Shown: positions 16,713-25,138, counted from the stretch's first letter. The stretch is 52,241 bases of DNA from Eubacteriales bacterium (GCA_030526265.1 JAUNDE010000010.1:754-52994), one strand, 5' to 3'. Numbers and translations: made by a program. Notes: a model not told the origin generated them from the letters alone.

Positions 16713-17426
16713 ATGAATCATATCTCTGTGCTTGTCATTGATGATGAAAAATCTGTATTAAAAGCAATTTCAGCTGCATTAAAACATGAAAAAATAGATG
16801 CTACTTGTTCCTCTGGCAGCAAAGAAGCTCTTGAATACTTAAAGAAACAATCTTTTGATATCATTTTACTAGATATTATGATGCCTGAGCAAGATGGTTT
16901 TTCTTTTTTAAAGGAACTGCGCAAAAATCAGATTCTGACTCCGGTCCTTCTCCTTAGTGGACGCGAAGAAGATGCCGCTCAGGTAGAGGGACTTGAGCTT
17001 GGTGCAGATGATTATATGACCAAACCATTCAGCAAATCAGTTCTTGTTTCAAAGATCCGTGCTATTGTAAGAAGAAATCAGCAATACGCTCCAACTTCGT
17101 CTCCTGCTCAAAATTCTTCAACAATGCAGACAGTAGCAACACTTGGGAATTTCACCATACATTTTGATTCTCAGACTGTTTTAAAGGGTGGAAAAGAGAT
17201 TTCACTTTCTTCGAAAGAGTTCGCTCTCTTGTGCCTGTTTATGGAAAATCCGGAAAAACTTTTCACAAAACAGGAAATTTTTACAAAAGTCTGGAAAAGC
17301 GAAGCATCGGATGATAATACGATTCTTGTTTATATCAAACGACTTCGTGACAAAATCGAGACGAACCCTTCAAGGCCAGAGCATCTTATGACCGTCTGGG
17401 GAAAAGGATATAAATTTATTCCATAA
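16713..17426 (+). CDS. OmpR-family response regulator
   Basis: A 237-residue regulator. The receiver domain (1-120) has the acidic pair Asp10-Asp11, phospho-acceptor Asp54 in ILLDIMMP and Lys in TKPF. The C-terminal winged helix (about 145-235) has the typical SLSSKEFALLCLFMENP and VYIKRLRDKIE elements. Start at ATG 16713 behind GAAAGGA; the longer frame from 16641 would overlap promoter DNA of the divergent kinase. Target genes are not visible, but the next operons rightward (SaoC and the dehydratase-like pair) and the kinase itself are candidates. Confidence 0.87.
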   Translation: MNHISVLVIDDEKSVLKAISAALKHEKIDATCSSGSKEALEYLKKQSFDIILLDIMMPEQDGFSFLKELRKNQILTPVLLLSGREEDAAQVEGLELGADDYMTKPFSKSVLVSKIRAIVRRNQQYAPTSSPAQNSSTMQTVATLGNFTIHFDSQTVLKGGKEISLSSKEFALLCLFMENPEKLFTKQEIFTKVWKSEASDDNTILVYIKRLRDKIETNPSRPEHLMTVWGKGYKFIP

Positions 17427-17434
17427 ATGATTAT

Positions 17435-17471
17435 AAAAGCCAGCCGCAACTAAAAATTGCAGCTGGCTTTT
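17435..17471. terminator. Bidirectional terminator between response regulator and saoC
   Basis: AAAAGCCAGC pairs with GCTGGCTTTT, then one mismatch and GCAA/TTGC, with loop CTAAAAA-like. It ends both the rightward response-regulator gene and the leftward saoC gene. Confidence 0.8.
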
Positions 17472-17477
17472 CCCTGA

Positions 17478-17492
17478 CTGGAGACCCTCCAG
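17478..17492 (-). promoter_or_regulatory. Candidate SECIS hairpin for saoC
   Basis: On the minus strand CTGGA-GGGTC-TCCAG has a perfect 5-bp stem and a GGGTC loop 19 nt after the TGA at 17509-17507. The GGUC-containing loop resembles the SECIS of E. coli fdhF. It lies beyond the real TAG stop, where only a recoding role or chance explains it. Confidence 0.65.
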
Positions 17493-17503
17493 CCCAATCT
17501 TCT

Positions 17504-18115
17504 CTATCAGCACTCTTCCATTCCCTGGTCAAATAAACTGACCGGTTCTCCTTCCATCACACGAAAAATTCCGTATCCAATTTTAGATCCCTTCTGACCC
17601 TGAAGAACGAATTCGATTTCTTCTTGTTCATCAATATTCTGAAATTTGATTCTCTGATTTTCTACCGGTGCAGGTACCAGTTCTGAACACTCATAGTTCT
17701 CACCGTCTCCAGAATCCACCATAACACAAAGTCGAATATATCCTCCGTCAATCAGCTGTGTATTTGCACTGTGTTCGTCCTCATGCGGATTATTTACCAC
17801 CAACACGAGGTCCTTACATCCATCATTGGTCAGATCCTCTTCACAGGCAACTAATATCTTTGCATCCGGATATAATTCTTTGAATTTCATCAGTATCTTA
17901 TTATCATCCGGCACATTTTCTGCATAATCAAGTTCTCGACCCACTCGTTCATCCGATTCTCCATCATAAACGACAGTTTCACCAGTGCCAATATTATTCA
18001 GAACATCATAAAGGTGATCCAACTGCGTTCTGATAAAAAAACCTGTCAGAAAGATGACTGCAATCAGGACGGCTCTTCCTTTGAAACTTTTGAAAAAAGT
18101 CATCATCTTTTTCAT
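17504..18115 (-). CDS. saoC: Membrane-anchored Cys-Sec-COOH protein, SaoC-like
   Basis: A 203-residue protein with an N-terminal anchor (about 14-28) and an extracellular domain. The usual reading ends QGMEEC at TGA 17509-17507, but the next codon is TAG and a SECIS-like hairpin follows, so I read the true end as Cys202-Sec203-COOH. I remember the SaoC family as proteins ending in Cys-Cys or a Sec variant, which this fits exactly. A terminal Cys-Sec pair on a flexible tail is suited to grabbing a thiophilic metal or organometal. Internal segment VACEEDLTNDGCKDLVLVVNN resembles an integrin-like repeat. ATG 18115 is preceded by AGAGGA. If Sec is wrong the protein is simply one residue shorter. 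Confidence 0.82.
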
Positions 18116-18337
18116 AAGGTATCCTCTGTATCAATTTATAACAATTCTGTAATATTTAACGTATCTATTTTACCTTCTCGGGAATGAAATGTAAAGTTTT
18201 TCATTTATTACAAAACATAATAAAAGATACCGGAAATATTGGTTTATCGAAAGAGTTTTCCTCTGCGTTGTGCTTAATATTGATGCATGTTAGTTTAAGT
18301 ATAGAGAATAACGGAATCACATTTAAGGAGGATCTTT

Positions 18338-19531
18338 ATGGCTAACGAATTACCAAAAAATTTCGAAGAATTTGCTGATGCACGACGCGTTGGCTTTCTT
18401 AAAATGAAAGAAGTAAAAGATGCCGGCATGAAAGTGTGCGGAATGTTCTGTCAGTATACACCTGCTGAGATCATCCATGCAGCCGGTCTGAAACAGGTTG
18501 CTCTTTGCGGTAGAAGTCATCTTCCAATCAAAACAGCAGAGACGCGCCTTCCAGCCAACCTTTGCCCACTGATCAAAGCCAGCTTTGGTCATGTAATGGA
18601 AGACAGTTGTCCATTTGCCTTTTTCTCAGACATTGTTGTTGGCGAGACAACCTGTGATGGAAAGAAGAAAATGTATGAACTGCTTGGCGAATATAAGCCA
18701 ATGGAAGTGATCCATTTGCCAAATATTCCAGATTATGAACGTTCACTGGATATGTGGGTTTCAGAGGTACGCAAATTCAAAGAAGCTTTGGAAAGACATT
18801 TTGATATCACCATCACAGATGACATGCTGAACGAATCCATCGTATGGAACAACAAATTAAGAACGCAGCAGGCGCATCTCTATGAATTAGGAAAATACGA
18901 TCCGCCGGCAGCTACCGGTGTTGATATGAACAATGTTACTGATGGACTTCAGTTCATGTTCGATGATGAAGAAAAATACCAAAAGATTGCTTCTGTCATT
19001 GAAGAAAGCGAGAAGAACTGGCACGAAGGAAAATATCCGGTTGAACCAGATCCATACCGTCCAAGACTGATCGTTTCCGGCGGTGGATATGTTGCAACAA
19101 ACGAAAAAACCATTAATGTCATGGAAGAACTCGGCGCTTCCATCGTCTGCTATGAAGGATGCTGCGGTATCTCATCCCTTCGCCGCACAATTGATGAAGA
19201 CACAAGCCGTGATCCAATTGTTCGTATCGCAGAGAAATACTTGGAAGTTCCATGTGCTGTTGTATCACCTAACACCAGACGTATGGAACAGGTAGCTGAC
19301 ACAATCGACGAATGGAATGCCGATGGATATGTCAGCATCACGCTCCATGCCTGCAACCCATTTGCAGTAGAAACAGAAAACTTAAGACGTGTTTGCGAAT
19401 CAAAAGGGATTCCTCTTTTACATATTCAGACAGACTTTACACCTGGTGATGAGAGTCAGATTCGTACACGTATTGAAGCTTTCCTTGAAATGATCCGTGA
19501 AAATAAAAAGGAGGCTGCTAAACATGAATAA
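18338..19531 (+). CDS. 2-hydroxyacyl-CoA dehydratase/double-cubane-cluster family protein A
   Basis: A 397-residue cytoplasmic Fe-S protein of the HgdB/FldB/BcrC-like family. Cysteines at 34, 38, 57, 76, 91 and 106, the ETTCDGKKKMYELL motif (103-116), a later GCCGISS and LHACNPF give the pattern seen in double-cubane-cluster reductases and dehydratase subunits. Such proteins do low-potential two-electron reductions after activation by an ATP-dependent activase. No activase gene is in the window. Gene B overlaps its end by 8 bp, so they form an A/B pair, probably a heterodimer. AAGGAGG fits ATG 18338. The substrate is unknown; its place next to saoC is suggestive only. Confidence 0.8.
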   Translation: MANELPKNFEEFADARRVGFLKMKEVKDAGMKVCGMFCQYTPAEIIHAAGLKQVALCGRSHLPIKTAETRLPANLCPLIKASFGHVMEDSCPFAFFSDIVVGETTCDGKKKMYELLGEYKPMEVIHLPNIPDYERSLDMWVSEVRKFKEALERHFDITITDDMLNESIVWNNKLRTQQAHLYELGKYDPPAATGVDMNNVTDGLQFMFDDEEKYQKIASVIEESEKNWHEGKYPVEPDPYRPRLIVSGGGYVATNEKTINVMEELGASIVCYEGCCGISSLRRTIDEDTSRDPIVRIAEKYLEVPCAVVSPNTRRMEQVADTIDEWNADGYVSITLHACNPFAVETENLRRVCESKGIPLLHIQTDFTPGDESQIRTRIEAFLEMIRENKKEAAKHE

Positions 19532-20615
19532 ACAGGAATTACAAAACAGTATTTCTAGTTGCCATGCGAACGGCAAAAAAGTGGCACTCTCCTTCTGTTC
19601 TCATGTTCCACAGGAAGTTTTGGAAGCAGCAGGATTCTATTCTCTTCGTGTGCCTTATATTCAGGATGTAGAAGATGCTGCATCTGAGATTCTGGTCAGC
19701 AACGTATGTCCGATCGTAAAAAATGTTTGCGACATTTGTGAAGATCCTTCTTTCTCTGAAGCAGATTTCATCCTTGCCGAGACATCATGCGACGGAAAGA
19801 AGAAGATGTATGAGCTGCTTTCCGATCAGGACAGACTCTATTTCTATCAGGTAGGTCAGGGAGCCGATAGAGACTATGTCAGACCATTGATCAAATCAGA
19901 AGTTAAATATTTGATCAGAGAGATCAAACGGCGCTTTGATATCGATGTAACAGATGATAAGATACGCGAAGCTGCCAAACTTGTAAATTCTGAAAGAGAA
20001 AGCATTAAAAATCTCATGGCGATTCAAAAATCTGTACCGGCTGCTGCCTGGGGCGGAGAAATCTTCAAAGCACTCGAAACACATCGTGCTCTCCCATCTA
20101 TTGAAGATCGAATTGCTGCAAACAATGCTTTCCGCGAGAAATTACTTTCGAAAGAAAGTCCGATAAAAAAATCTGCAAGGCGAATCTTGATCACCGGTTG
20201 CCCAATGAGCAGTGTTTACTCCAAGATCGTTGAAGCTGTAGAAAATAATGGTGGTGTTATCGTGGCATTTGAAAACTGTGAAGCACTCAAACCCGCGATC
20301 CGTCACTTTGATACAGATAATGAAGATATATATGAGGCATTTGCAGACTGTTATCAGAATACAGCCTGTGCAATCATGTCTCCAAACACAATCCGCTTCA
20401 ACTTAATCGAAGAACTCGTAAATGACTATCAGGTAGATGGTGTGCTGGATGTCACATTACATGCATGTCATCCATACACAGTTGAAAAAGATAAAGTAAT
20501 GCGTCTCTGTCATGAAAAACTTGGCATTCCATATATGACAATCGAAACAGATGCCGGAAATTCCAATACCGGACAGTTGGAAACAAGAATCGCCGCATTT
20601 ATTGAAATGCTGTAA
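19524..20615 (+). CDS. 2-hydroxyacyl-CoA dehydratase/double-cubane-cluster family protein B
   Basis: The 363-residue second subunit, homologous to its upstream neighbour: both share ET(T/S)CDGKKKMYE, a VCPI/LCPL cysteine, and LHAC(N/H)P. Here cysteines fall at 13, 25, 62, 69, 72 and 89. Compared with A it lacks the GCCG pair (ENCEAL instead), so the two probably differ in cluster binding. Start ATG 19524 is placed after AAAGGAGG and overlaps the stop of A (ATGAATAA), implying coupled translation. The longer frame from 19497 lies within gene A. Followed at once by a strong terminator, closing a two-gene operon. Confidence 0.8.
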   Translation: MNKQELQNSISSCHANGKKVALSFCSHVPQEVLEAAGFYSLRVPYIQDVEDAASEILVSNVCPIVKNVCDICEDPSFSEADFILAETSCDGKKKMYELLSDQDRLYFYQVGQGADRDYVRPLIKSEVKYLIREIKRRFDIDVTDDKIREAAKLVNSERESIKNLMAIQKSVPAAAWGGEIFKALETHRALPSIEDRIAANNAFREKLLSKESPIKKSARRILITGCPMSSVYSKIVEAVENNGGVIVAFENCEALKPAIRHFDTDNEDIYEAFADCYQNTACAIMSPNTIRFNLIEELVNDYQVDGVLDVTLHACHPYTVEKDKVMRLCHEKLGIPYMTIETDAGNSNTGQLETRIAAFIEML

Positions 20616-20656
20616 ATCAACTTCTAACTTTAGCTGTGTGACAATAGAATCCTTAA

Positions 20657-20704
20657 AAAGAACGAATGCGTAGCAGAGTCAAATCTGCTACGCATTCGTT
20701 CTTT
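20657..20704. terminator. Very strong bidirectional terminator
   Basis: AAAGAACGAATGCGTAGCAGA and its exact complement form a 21-bp perfect stem with a 6-nt loop (GTCAAA). It separates the dehydratase-like operon from the convergent M20 gene. Confidence 0.9.
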
Positions 20705-20705
20705 C

Positions 20706-21905
20706 CTAATCATTCTCCCTCTGCGCTTCTTCTTTGGAACACAAAGCTTCCTCCAGCCATCTTACTGCGCAGTGTGCAAGCCCTGCCATTCCAATCGGGA
20801 TCACATCCTCATTAAATCGCACTTTTGGATTGTGGGCCGAATAATTTCCGCGTTCATCTTCAAATCCAGCTGACAGATACATAAATACTGACGGCACCTG
20901 TTCTGCGATCACCGCGAAATCCTCCGAAGCATTTGCCTTCATATCTGCAATCGGATGTAATATTCCCAGTTCTTTCATATATCCCGCCATCGCTTCTGTG
21001 AGTTCTCTGTCACACATCAGCGGCGGAACCTCTGACAGCTTTGTAATCGTCACACTTCCTCCACACATCTTCGCTGCGCCCTCTGCTGTCTCTTTGATTC
21101 TTCTCACCAGCATTTCCCGCTCCGCTTTGTCGTTCGTCCTCAGTGTTCCTTCCATAAATGCTGTGTCCGGAATGATATTCGCTGCATTTCCACCGTGGAT
21201 CTGTCCGACCGTCAGCACACACGTCTTTTCCGGATTGGCCTCGCGGGCGATCAGTTCCTCAAGCCCGGCGTAGATCCGCGCCGCGATCCTGAGCGGATCC
21301 ACCGCAAGATTCGGATATGCGCCGTGTCCGCCTTTTCCTTTGATATCGATATGGAAGCCATCAACCGAATTCATCATGACACCTCCTGCATTATACATAA
21401 AAAGCCCCGGTCCCATCTTCCCCGGTGCAACGTGAAAGGCAAGTGCCGCATCCACCGGAGGATCCTGCAAGATTCCGTTTGCAATCATATCACGGCTTCC
21501 TTCAAATGTTTCTTCTGCTGGCTGAAACATGAATTTGACCGTTCCCTTCAGTTCTGACTCGCATTCCTTCAGAAGCTTTGCCGCTCCGAGAAGCATCGCT
21601 GCATGAAAATCGTGTCCGCAGGCATGGGCATGTCCCGTCCTGCACGCAAAGGTTTCGCCGCTGTCTTCCTCCATCGGAAGTGCATCCATATCCGCACGGA
21701 GCAGAAGCACCGGCGCGCCCTTTCCAAGCAAAGCAGTCACACCGTGTCCGCATTTTTCAGGATGAAGCCCGTATTCTTTCAGCTTCTTTATCACATATTC
21801 CTGCGCCATCGGCATATCGAGTCCCACCTCAGCTGTCTGGTGAAAATATCTTCTGCTTTCTATGATCTCATTTTTTAATTCTTTCGCTCTTTTCAGAAAA
21901 TCCAT
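20706..21905 (-). CDS. M20 family amidohydrolase (N-acyl amino acid/hippurate hydrolase type)
   Basis: A 399-residue cytoplasmic metallopeptidase of the M20D group. Metal and catalytic motifs are complete: RADMDALPM (70-78), GHAHACGHDFH (91-101) with a bridging Cys/His set, and QPAEE near 133-137 with the general-base Glu. A dimerisation domain lies between about 185 and 295. These enzymes remove an acyl group from amino acids or small peptides. It stands alone, transcribed leftward, with AGGAGG placed before ATG 21905. Exact substrate is not predictable. Confidence 0.88.
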   Translation of the reverse strand: MDFLKRAKELKNEIIESRRYFHQTAEVGLDMPMAQEYVIKKLKEYGLHPEKCGHGVTALLGKGAPVLLLRADMDALPMEEDSGETFACRTGHAHACGHDFHAAMLLGAAKLLKECESELKGTVKFMFQPAEETFEGSRDMIANGILQDPPVDAALAFHVAPGKMGPGLFMYNAGGVMMNSVDGFHIDIKGKGGHGAYPNLAVDPLRIAARIYAGLEELIAREANPEKTCVLTVGQIHGGNAANIIPDTAFMEGTLRTNDKAEREMLVRRIKETAEGAAKMCGGSVTITKLSEVPPLMCDRELTEAMAGYMKELGILHPIADMKANASEDFAVIAEQVPSVFMYLSAGFEDERGNYSAHNPKVRFNEDVIPIGMAGLAHCAVRWLEEALCSKEEAQREND

Positions 21906-22041
21906 CTTCCAGTCCTCCTATCTGCTTTGTATAACCAACCCGTTCCTACATTATACCAAAAGTATTTTCTTCCTACAAAAGTAGTTTCCCCATTTCTTCT
22001 ATCTTTATAAAAATTTCATATTCTCTGTTCACTCCGTCACG

Positions 22042-22224
22042 TTGACAATAGAATTTCTCAGTAGTATATTTTATCTCAGTCGAAGAAGACTCCCACTTCT
22101 ATAAGTGGTGAGTAATAACAAATTTATCTCAGTGGGAATTCAATCTCCGACTGAGACAAACGCTCCGCGAGGATGCGCAGCGATTCTGAGAAGAATGATG
22201 TCAGCTTAAGCTGACCAGAATCGC
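22042..22224 (+). ncRNA. Promoter-led structured element upstream of the MATE gene
   Basis: A consensus promoter TTGACA (22042-22047), 17 nt, TATATT (22065-22070) leads into a folded segment. TCTCAGTCG (22074-22082) pairs with CGACTGAGA (22148-22156), enclosing ACTC-CCACTT/AAGTGG-GAGT (22089-22113). A second domain pairs GCGATTCTG (22180-22188) with CAGAATCGC (22216-22224), around the perfect palindrome GTCAGCTTAAGCTGAC (22200-22215). The MATE start is 78 bp further on. It could be a 5' leader or riboswitch, a small RNA, or a non-coding relic of an IS200/IS605-type element whose ends carry similar hairpins. Its nature is undecided; the structure itself is clear. Confidence 0.5.
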
Positions 22225-22301
22225 GCGCCAAGTCTCACGTGCGTTCGACTTGAATACGTTTAGTTTTGAACCGAATCAATGCAAAACCGGAGGATTCAGT
22301 A

Positions 22302-23663
22302 ATGGATAATAACAAAGATATGCTTGGCACAGCGCCCATCGGGAAACTGCTGTTTAAGCTGGCGGTACCGACGGTCATCGCACAGCTTGTAAATATGCTT
22401 TACAATATCATCGACCGCATCTATATCGGGCACATCCCGGGCGAGGGAAGCCTTGCGCTGACCGGTGTCGGAGTATGTATGCCGATCATCCTGGTCGTTT
22501 CAGCGTTCGCTGCTCTCGTGAGTTCCGGCGGAGCTCCCCGTGCCTCCATCTTCATGGGGCAAAAGGATATGGATTCTGCCGAAAAGACACTGGGCGGATG
22601 CTTCACACTCCAGATCCTTGTCTCTGTAATCCTAACCGCGATCCTTCTGATTTTTGGAAGAGATCTGCTCCTTGCTTTCGGAGCAAGCGAAAATACGATC
22701 GCATACGCTGCAGGGTATCTGAGTATCTATGCCTGCGGTACACTCTTTGTACAGCTCACCCTGGGAATGAATGCATTCGTGACAGCGCAGGGCTTTACCA
22801 GAATTTCCATGATATCCGTCGTGATCGGTGCTTTGACAAATATTATTCTTGATCCGATTTTTATCTTTGCCTTTCATATGGGCGTTCAGGGAGCTGCCCT
22901 GGCTACTGTGCTCTCTCAGTCACTTTCCTGCATATTTGTCATGCGATTTCTGTGCAGCAAAAAAGCTCTCATTAAGATCAGGCGGAATAATCTGAGAATT
23001 GATCCCAAAATCGTCCTTCCGTGTATCGCACTTGGTACTGCAATGTTTATCATGCAGGCAAGCGAGAGTATTATTTCGGTATGTTTCAACTCTTCCCTCC
23101 TGCATTACGGTGGAGATATTGCCGTCGGTGCAATGACCGTCCTTACGAGTGTCATGCAGTTCGCAATGCTGCCTCTGCAGGGTATCGGACAGGGTGCACA
23201 GCCGATCTTAAGCTACAATTTTGGTGCCGAAAACGCGCATCGTGTAAAGAAGACGTTTCGCCTGTTACTGACATGCTGTATGACGTATTCGGTCACGCTC
23301 TGGATTGCGATCATGCTCTTCCCGGGCCTCTTTGTCGGCATCTTTACTCCTGACACGCAGCTGATTACCTTCGCTTCGAGGGCGCTTCGAATCTATGTTG
23401 CAGCCATGTTCTTATTCGGTATTCAGATCGCATGCCAGATGACATTTACTTCCCTCGGAAATGCCAAATGTTCGATCATCGTGGCTGTTGTGCGAAAATT
23501 TGTACTTCTGCTTCCGCTCATCTATATTATGCCCCGGCTGATCGCTGATCCAACGATCGGTGTTTATATGGCAGAGCCTGTGGCGGACGTGATCGCGGTA
23601 ACATTTACTGCAATCCTGTTCCTTTTCCAATTTAAAAAAGTGATCAAAAAAATTGAGAGCTGA
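22302..23663 (+). CDS. MATE family multidrug/organic-cation exporter
   Basis: A 453-residue inner-membrane protein with the twelve-helix MATE layout in two homologous halves. The N-terminal motif (IGKLLFKLAVPTVIAQLVNM, then NIIDRIYIGHI) and the mirrored half (QGIGQGAQPILSYNFGA) are typical. It exports cationic compounds in exchange for Na+ or H+. Start ATG 22302 sits 8 nt after GGAGG; an upstream in-frame TTG at 22266 has no site. The gene is preceded by a structured leader-like segment and followed by a terminator overlapping its last codons. The drug or metabolite exported is unknown. Confidence 0.9.
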   Translation: MDNNKDMLGTAPIGKLLFKLAVPTVIAQLVNMLYNIIDRIYIGHIPGEGSLALTGVGVCMPIILVVSAFAALVSSGGAPRASIFMGQKDMDSAEKTLGGCFTLQILVSVILTAILLIFGRDLLLAFGASENTIAYAAGYLSIYACGTLFVQLTLGMNAFVTAQGFTRISMISVVIGALTNIILDPIFIFAFHMGVQGAALATVLSQSLSCIFVMRFLCSKKALIKIRRNNLRIDPKIVLPCIALGTAMFIMQASESIISVCFNSSLLHYGGDIAVGAMTVLTSVMQFAMLPLQGIGQGAQPILSYNFGAENAHRVKKTFRLLLTCCMTYSVTLWIAIMLFPGLFVGIFTPDTQLITFASRALRIYVAAMFLFGIQIACQMTFTSLGNAKCSIIVAVVRKFVLLLPLIYIMPRLIADPTIGVYMAEPVADVIAVTFTAILFLFQFKKVIKKIES

Positions 23664-23680
23664 TGCCCTCAATTTTTTTT
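23646..23680. terminator. Bidirectional terminator after MATE gene
   Basis: AAAAAAATTGAG and CTCAATTTTTTT form a 12-bp stem. The left arm lies in the last codons of the MATE gene and the right arm reaches the stop of the convergent nitroreductase gene. Confidence 0.8.
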
Positions 23681-24203
23681 AAAACTTTTCACGGTGAATC
23701 TTTTCTGTCATGAGATCTTCCAGTTTCTTTGGTTCAGGATGTGATGCCGGCATTCCAAGCGACAAGATCGCTTCCAGTTTATAATGCTCCGGCACTCCAA
23801 GCAGTTCGCGCACATACTCTTCGGTCGTTCTTCCGTCCCCGGCAGTGCGAAGTCTTCCCTGAATCCAGCAGCTTCCGAGTCCCAGGCTGTCTGCCATGAT
23901 GTGCATGCTTGTCATGATAATGGATGCATCTTCTGTCCACACATCTGTCTTCTCCGGATCAGCGAAAACAACGATCGCCGCGTCCGCGCCAGTAAGCATA
24001 CCTGCGCCGTGGTCGCGGCACTTTGCAAGCTTCGCCAAAGTCTCTTTCTCTCGCACTATGATCAGCTCCCATGGTCTTCTGTTTCTTCCTGACGGAGAAA
24101 GAAGTCCTGCCTGGAGTACGAGATTTAATTTCTCTTCCGGGATCGGTTCTCCTGTGTAAGTTCTCACGCTTCCTCTGTTTTGTAAAATCTGTAATAATTC
24201 CAT
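23679..24203 (-). CDS. Nitroreductase family protein
   Basis: A 174-residue FMN-dependent oxidoreductase. RGSVRTYTGEPIPEEKL at the N-terminus and the PSGRNRRPWELIIV block are the FMN-binding signature, and the later LGLGSCWIQGR is also typical. It is a short member that reduces nitro- or quinone-type substrates with NAD(P)H; the physiological substrate is unknown. GAGGG precedes ATG 24203. It stands between the MATE gene and the patatin gene without clear functional links. Confidence 0.87.
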   Translation of the reverse strand: MELLQILQNRGSVRTYTGEPIPEEKLNLVLQAGLLSPSGRNRRPWELIIVREKETLAKLAKCRDHGAGMLTGADAAIVVFADPEKTDVWTEDASIIMTSMHIMADSLGLGSCWIQGRLRTAGDGRTTEEYVRELLGVPEHYKLEAILSLGMPASHPEPKKLEDLMTEKIHREKF

Positions 24204-24271
24204 GCTTTTTCCCTCTTTTCTTATTATATTGAAACATTCTGCATGTTCTTCATTCGCAAACTCTGTCCCAC

Positions 24272-25138
24272 TTACAGCTTTTCGCTCTCATCAGCACATC
24301 CGCCGATATATTTTTTCAGGTTTTCCACTGCCGCCAGTGCATCATTTCTTCCGAGGTCGTATACTTCCTGCAGTTTTTCCGGGTCCTTTTCTATTTTATT
24401 GATCCTGATCGGTACCGACGGACGTATGATAAATGCTTCTCCTTCTCTCTCCAGCTTTTTCAGTTCAACGACAGAAGTATTATAATTGTAATGCCGAAGG
24501 AGCATTTTCTTTTCGATCTTCGGATATTTCTTCCGAAGCTGCTTTGCCGCCAGCTTCGAAAACGGCTGCTTACGATATCCGAGATCTCTCGTCAGAATGA
24601 TGATCAGCTTTTCATATCCCTGATCGCGAAGCCAGCGGTATGGAATGCTGTCAGAGATTCCTCCATCAAGATATTTCTTACCATTGATTTCTACCGGTTT
24701 TGACACAAATGGCATGGAACCGGATGCTCTCAGCACATCCATCTGTTCAAAAACATCGGTAACCTGAAAATATTCCGGCTCCCCTGTCTCCACATTCGTG
24801 ACCACTGCATAAAACGGTACTTTCGACTTCTTATATGTCTCTCCGTCAAAGGGATCATACATTCTCGGCACATCTTCATATGCATACTTTGTACTCACGA
24901 TATTCCCTTCTGTTAAGAGCGGAAGCAATCCCATATATCTCCGGTCTCCGTTAAATCTCTTGTTATATCGGATCACACGGCCTTTCTGACCGGACAGATA
25001 GTTCACGCCGAACAGTGCGCCTGCCGATACACCGATCACTCCGTCCACCTGAATCCCCTGTTCCATAAATACATCCAAAACTCCGGCGGTAAACATGCCC
25101 CGCATTGCGCCGCCTTCCAGTACTAATCCTACTTTCAA
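24272..25138 (-). CDS. Patatin-like phospholipase
   Basis: A 288-residue cytoplasmic serine hydrolase. The oxyanion loop is EGGAMRGMF (8-16), the nucleophile Ser38 lies in GVSAG, and the catalytic Asp158 in LDGGISD, completing the Ser-Asp dyad. The family contains acyl hydrolases acting on phospholipids. A TTG start at 25138 with GGGGAG 5 nt upstream is used; no ATG is better placed. Monocistronic and leftward. Role unknown. Confidence 0.87.
   Translation of the reverse strand: MKVGLVLEGGAMRGMFTAGVLDVFMEQGIQVDGVIGVSAGALFGVNYLSGQKGRVIRYNKRFNGDRRYMGLLPLLTEGNIVSTKYAYEDVPRMYDPFDGETYKKSKVPFYAVVTNVETGEPEYFQVTDVFEQMDVLRASGSMPFVSKPVEINGKKYLDGGISDSIPYRWLRDQGYEKLIIILTRDLGYRKQPFSKLAAKQLRKKYPKIEKKMLLRHYNYNTSVVELKKLEREGEAFIIRPSVPIRINKIEKDPEKLQEVYDLGRNDALAAVENLKKYIGGCADESEKL

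Noticed and set aside
9071-18115. Alternative genetic code with UGA as a normal sense codon
   Set aside because: Ordinary genes in the same window (scrB, saoT itself) end in TGA, so UGA still acts as stop.
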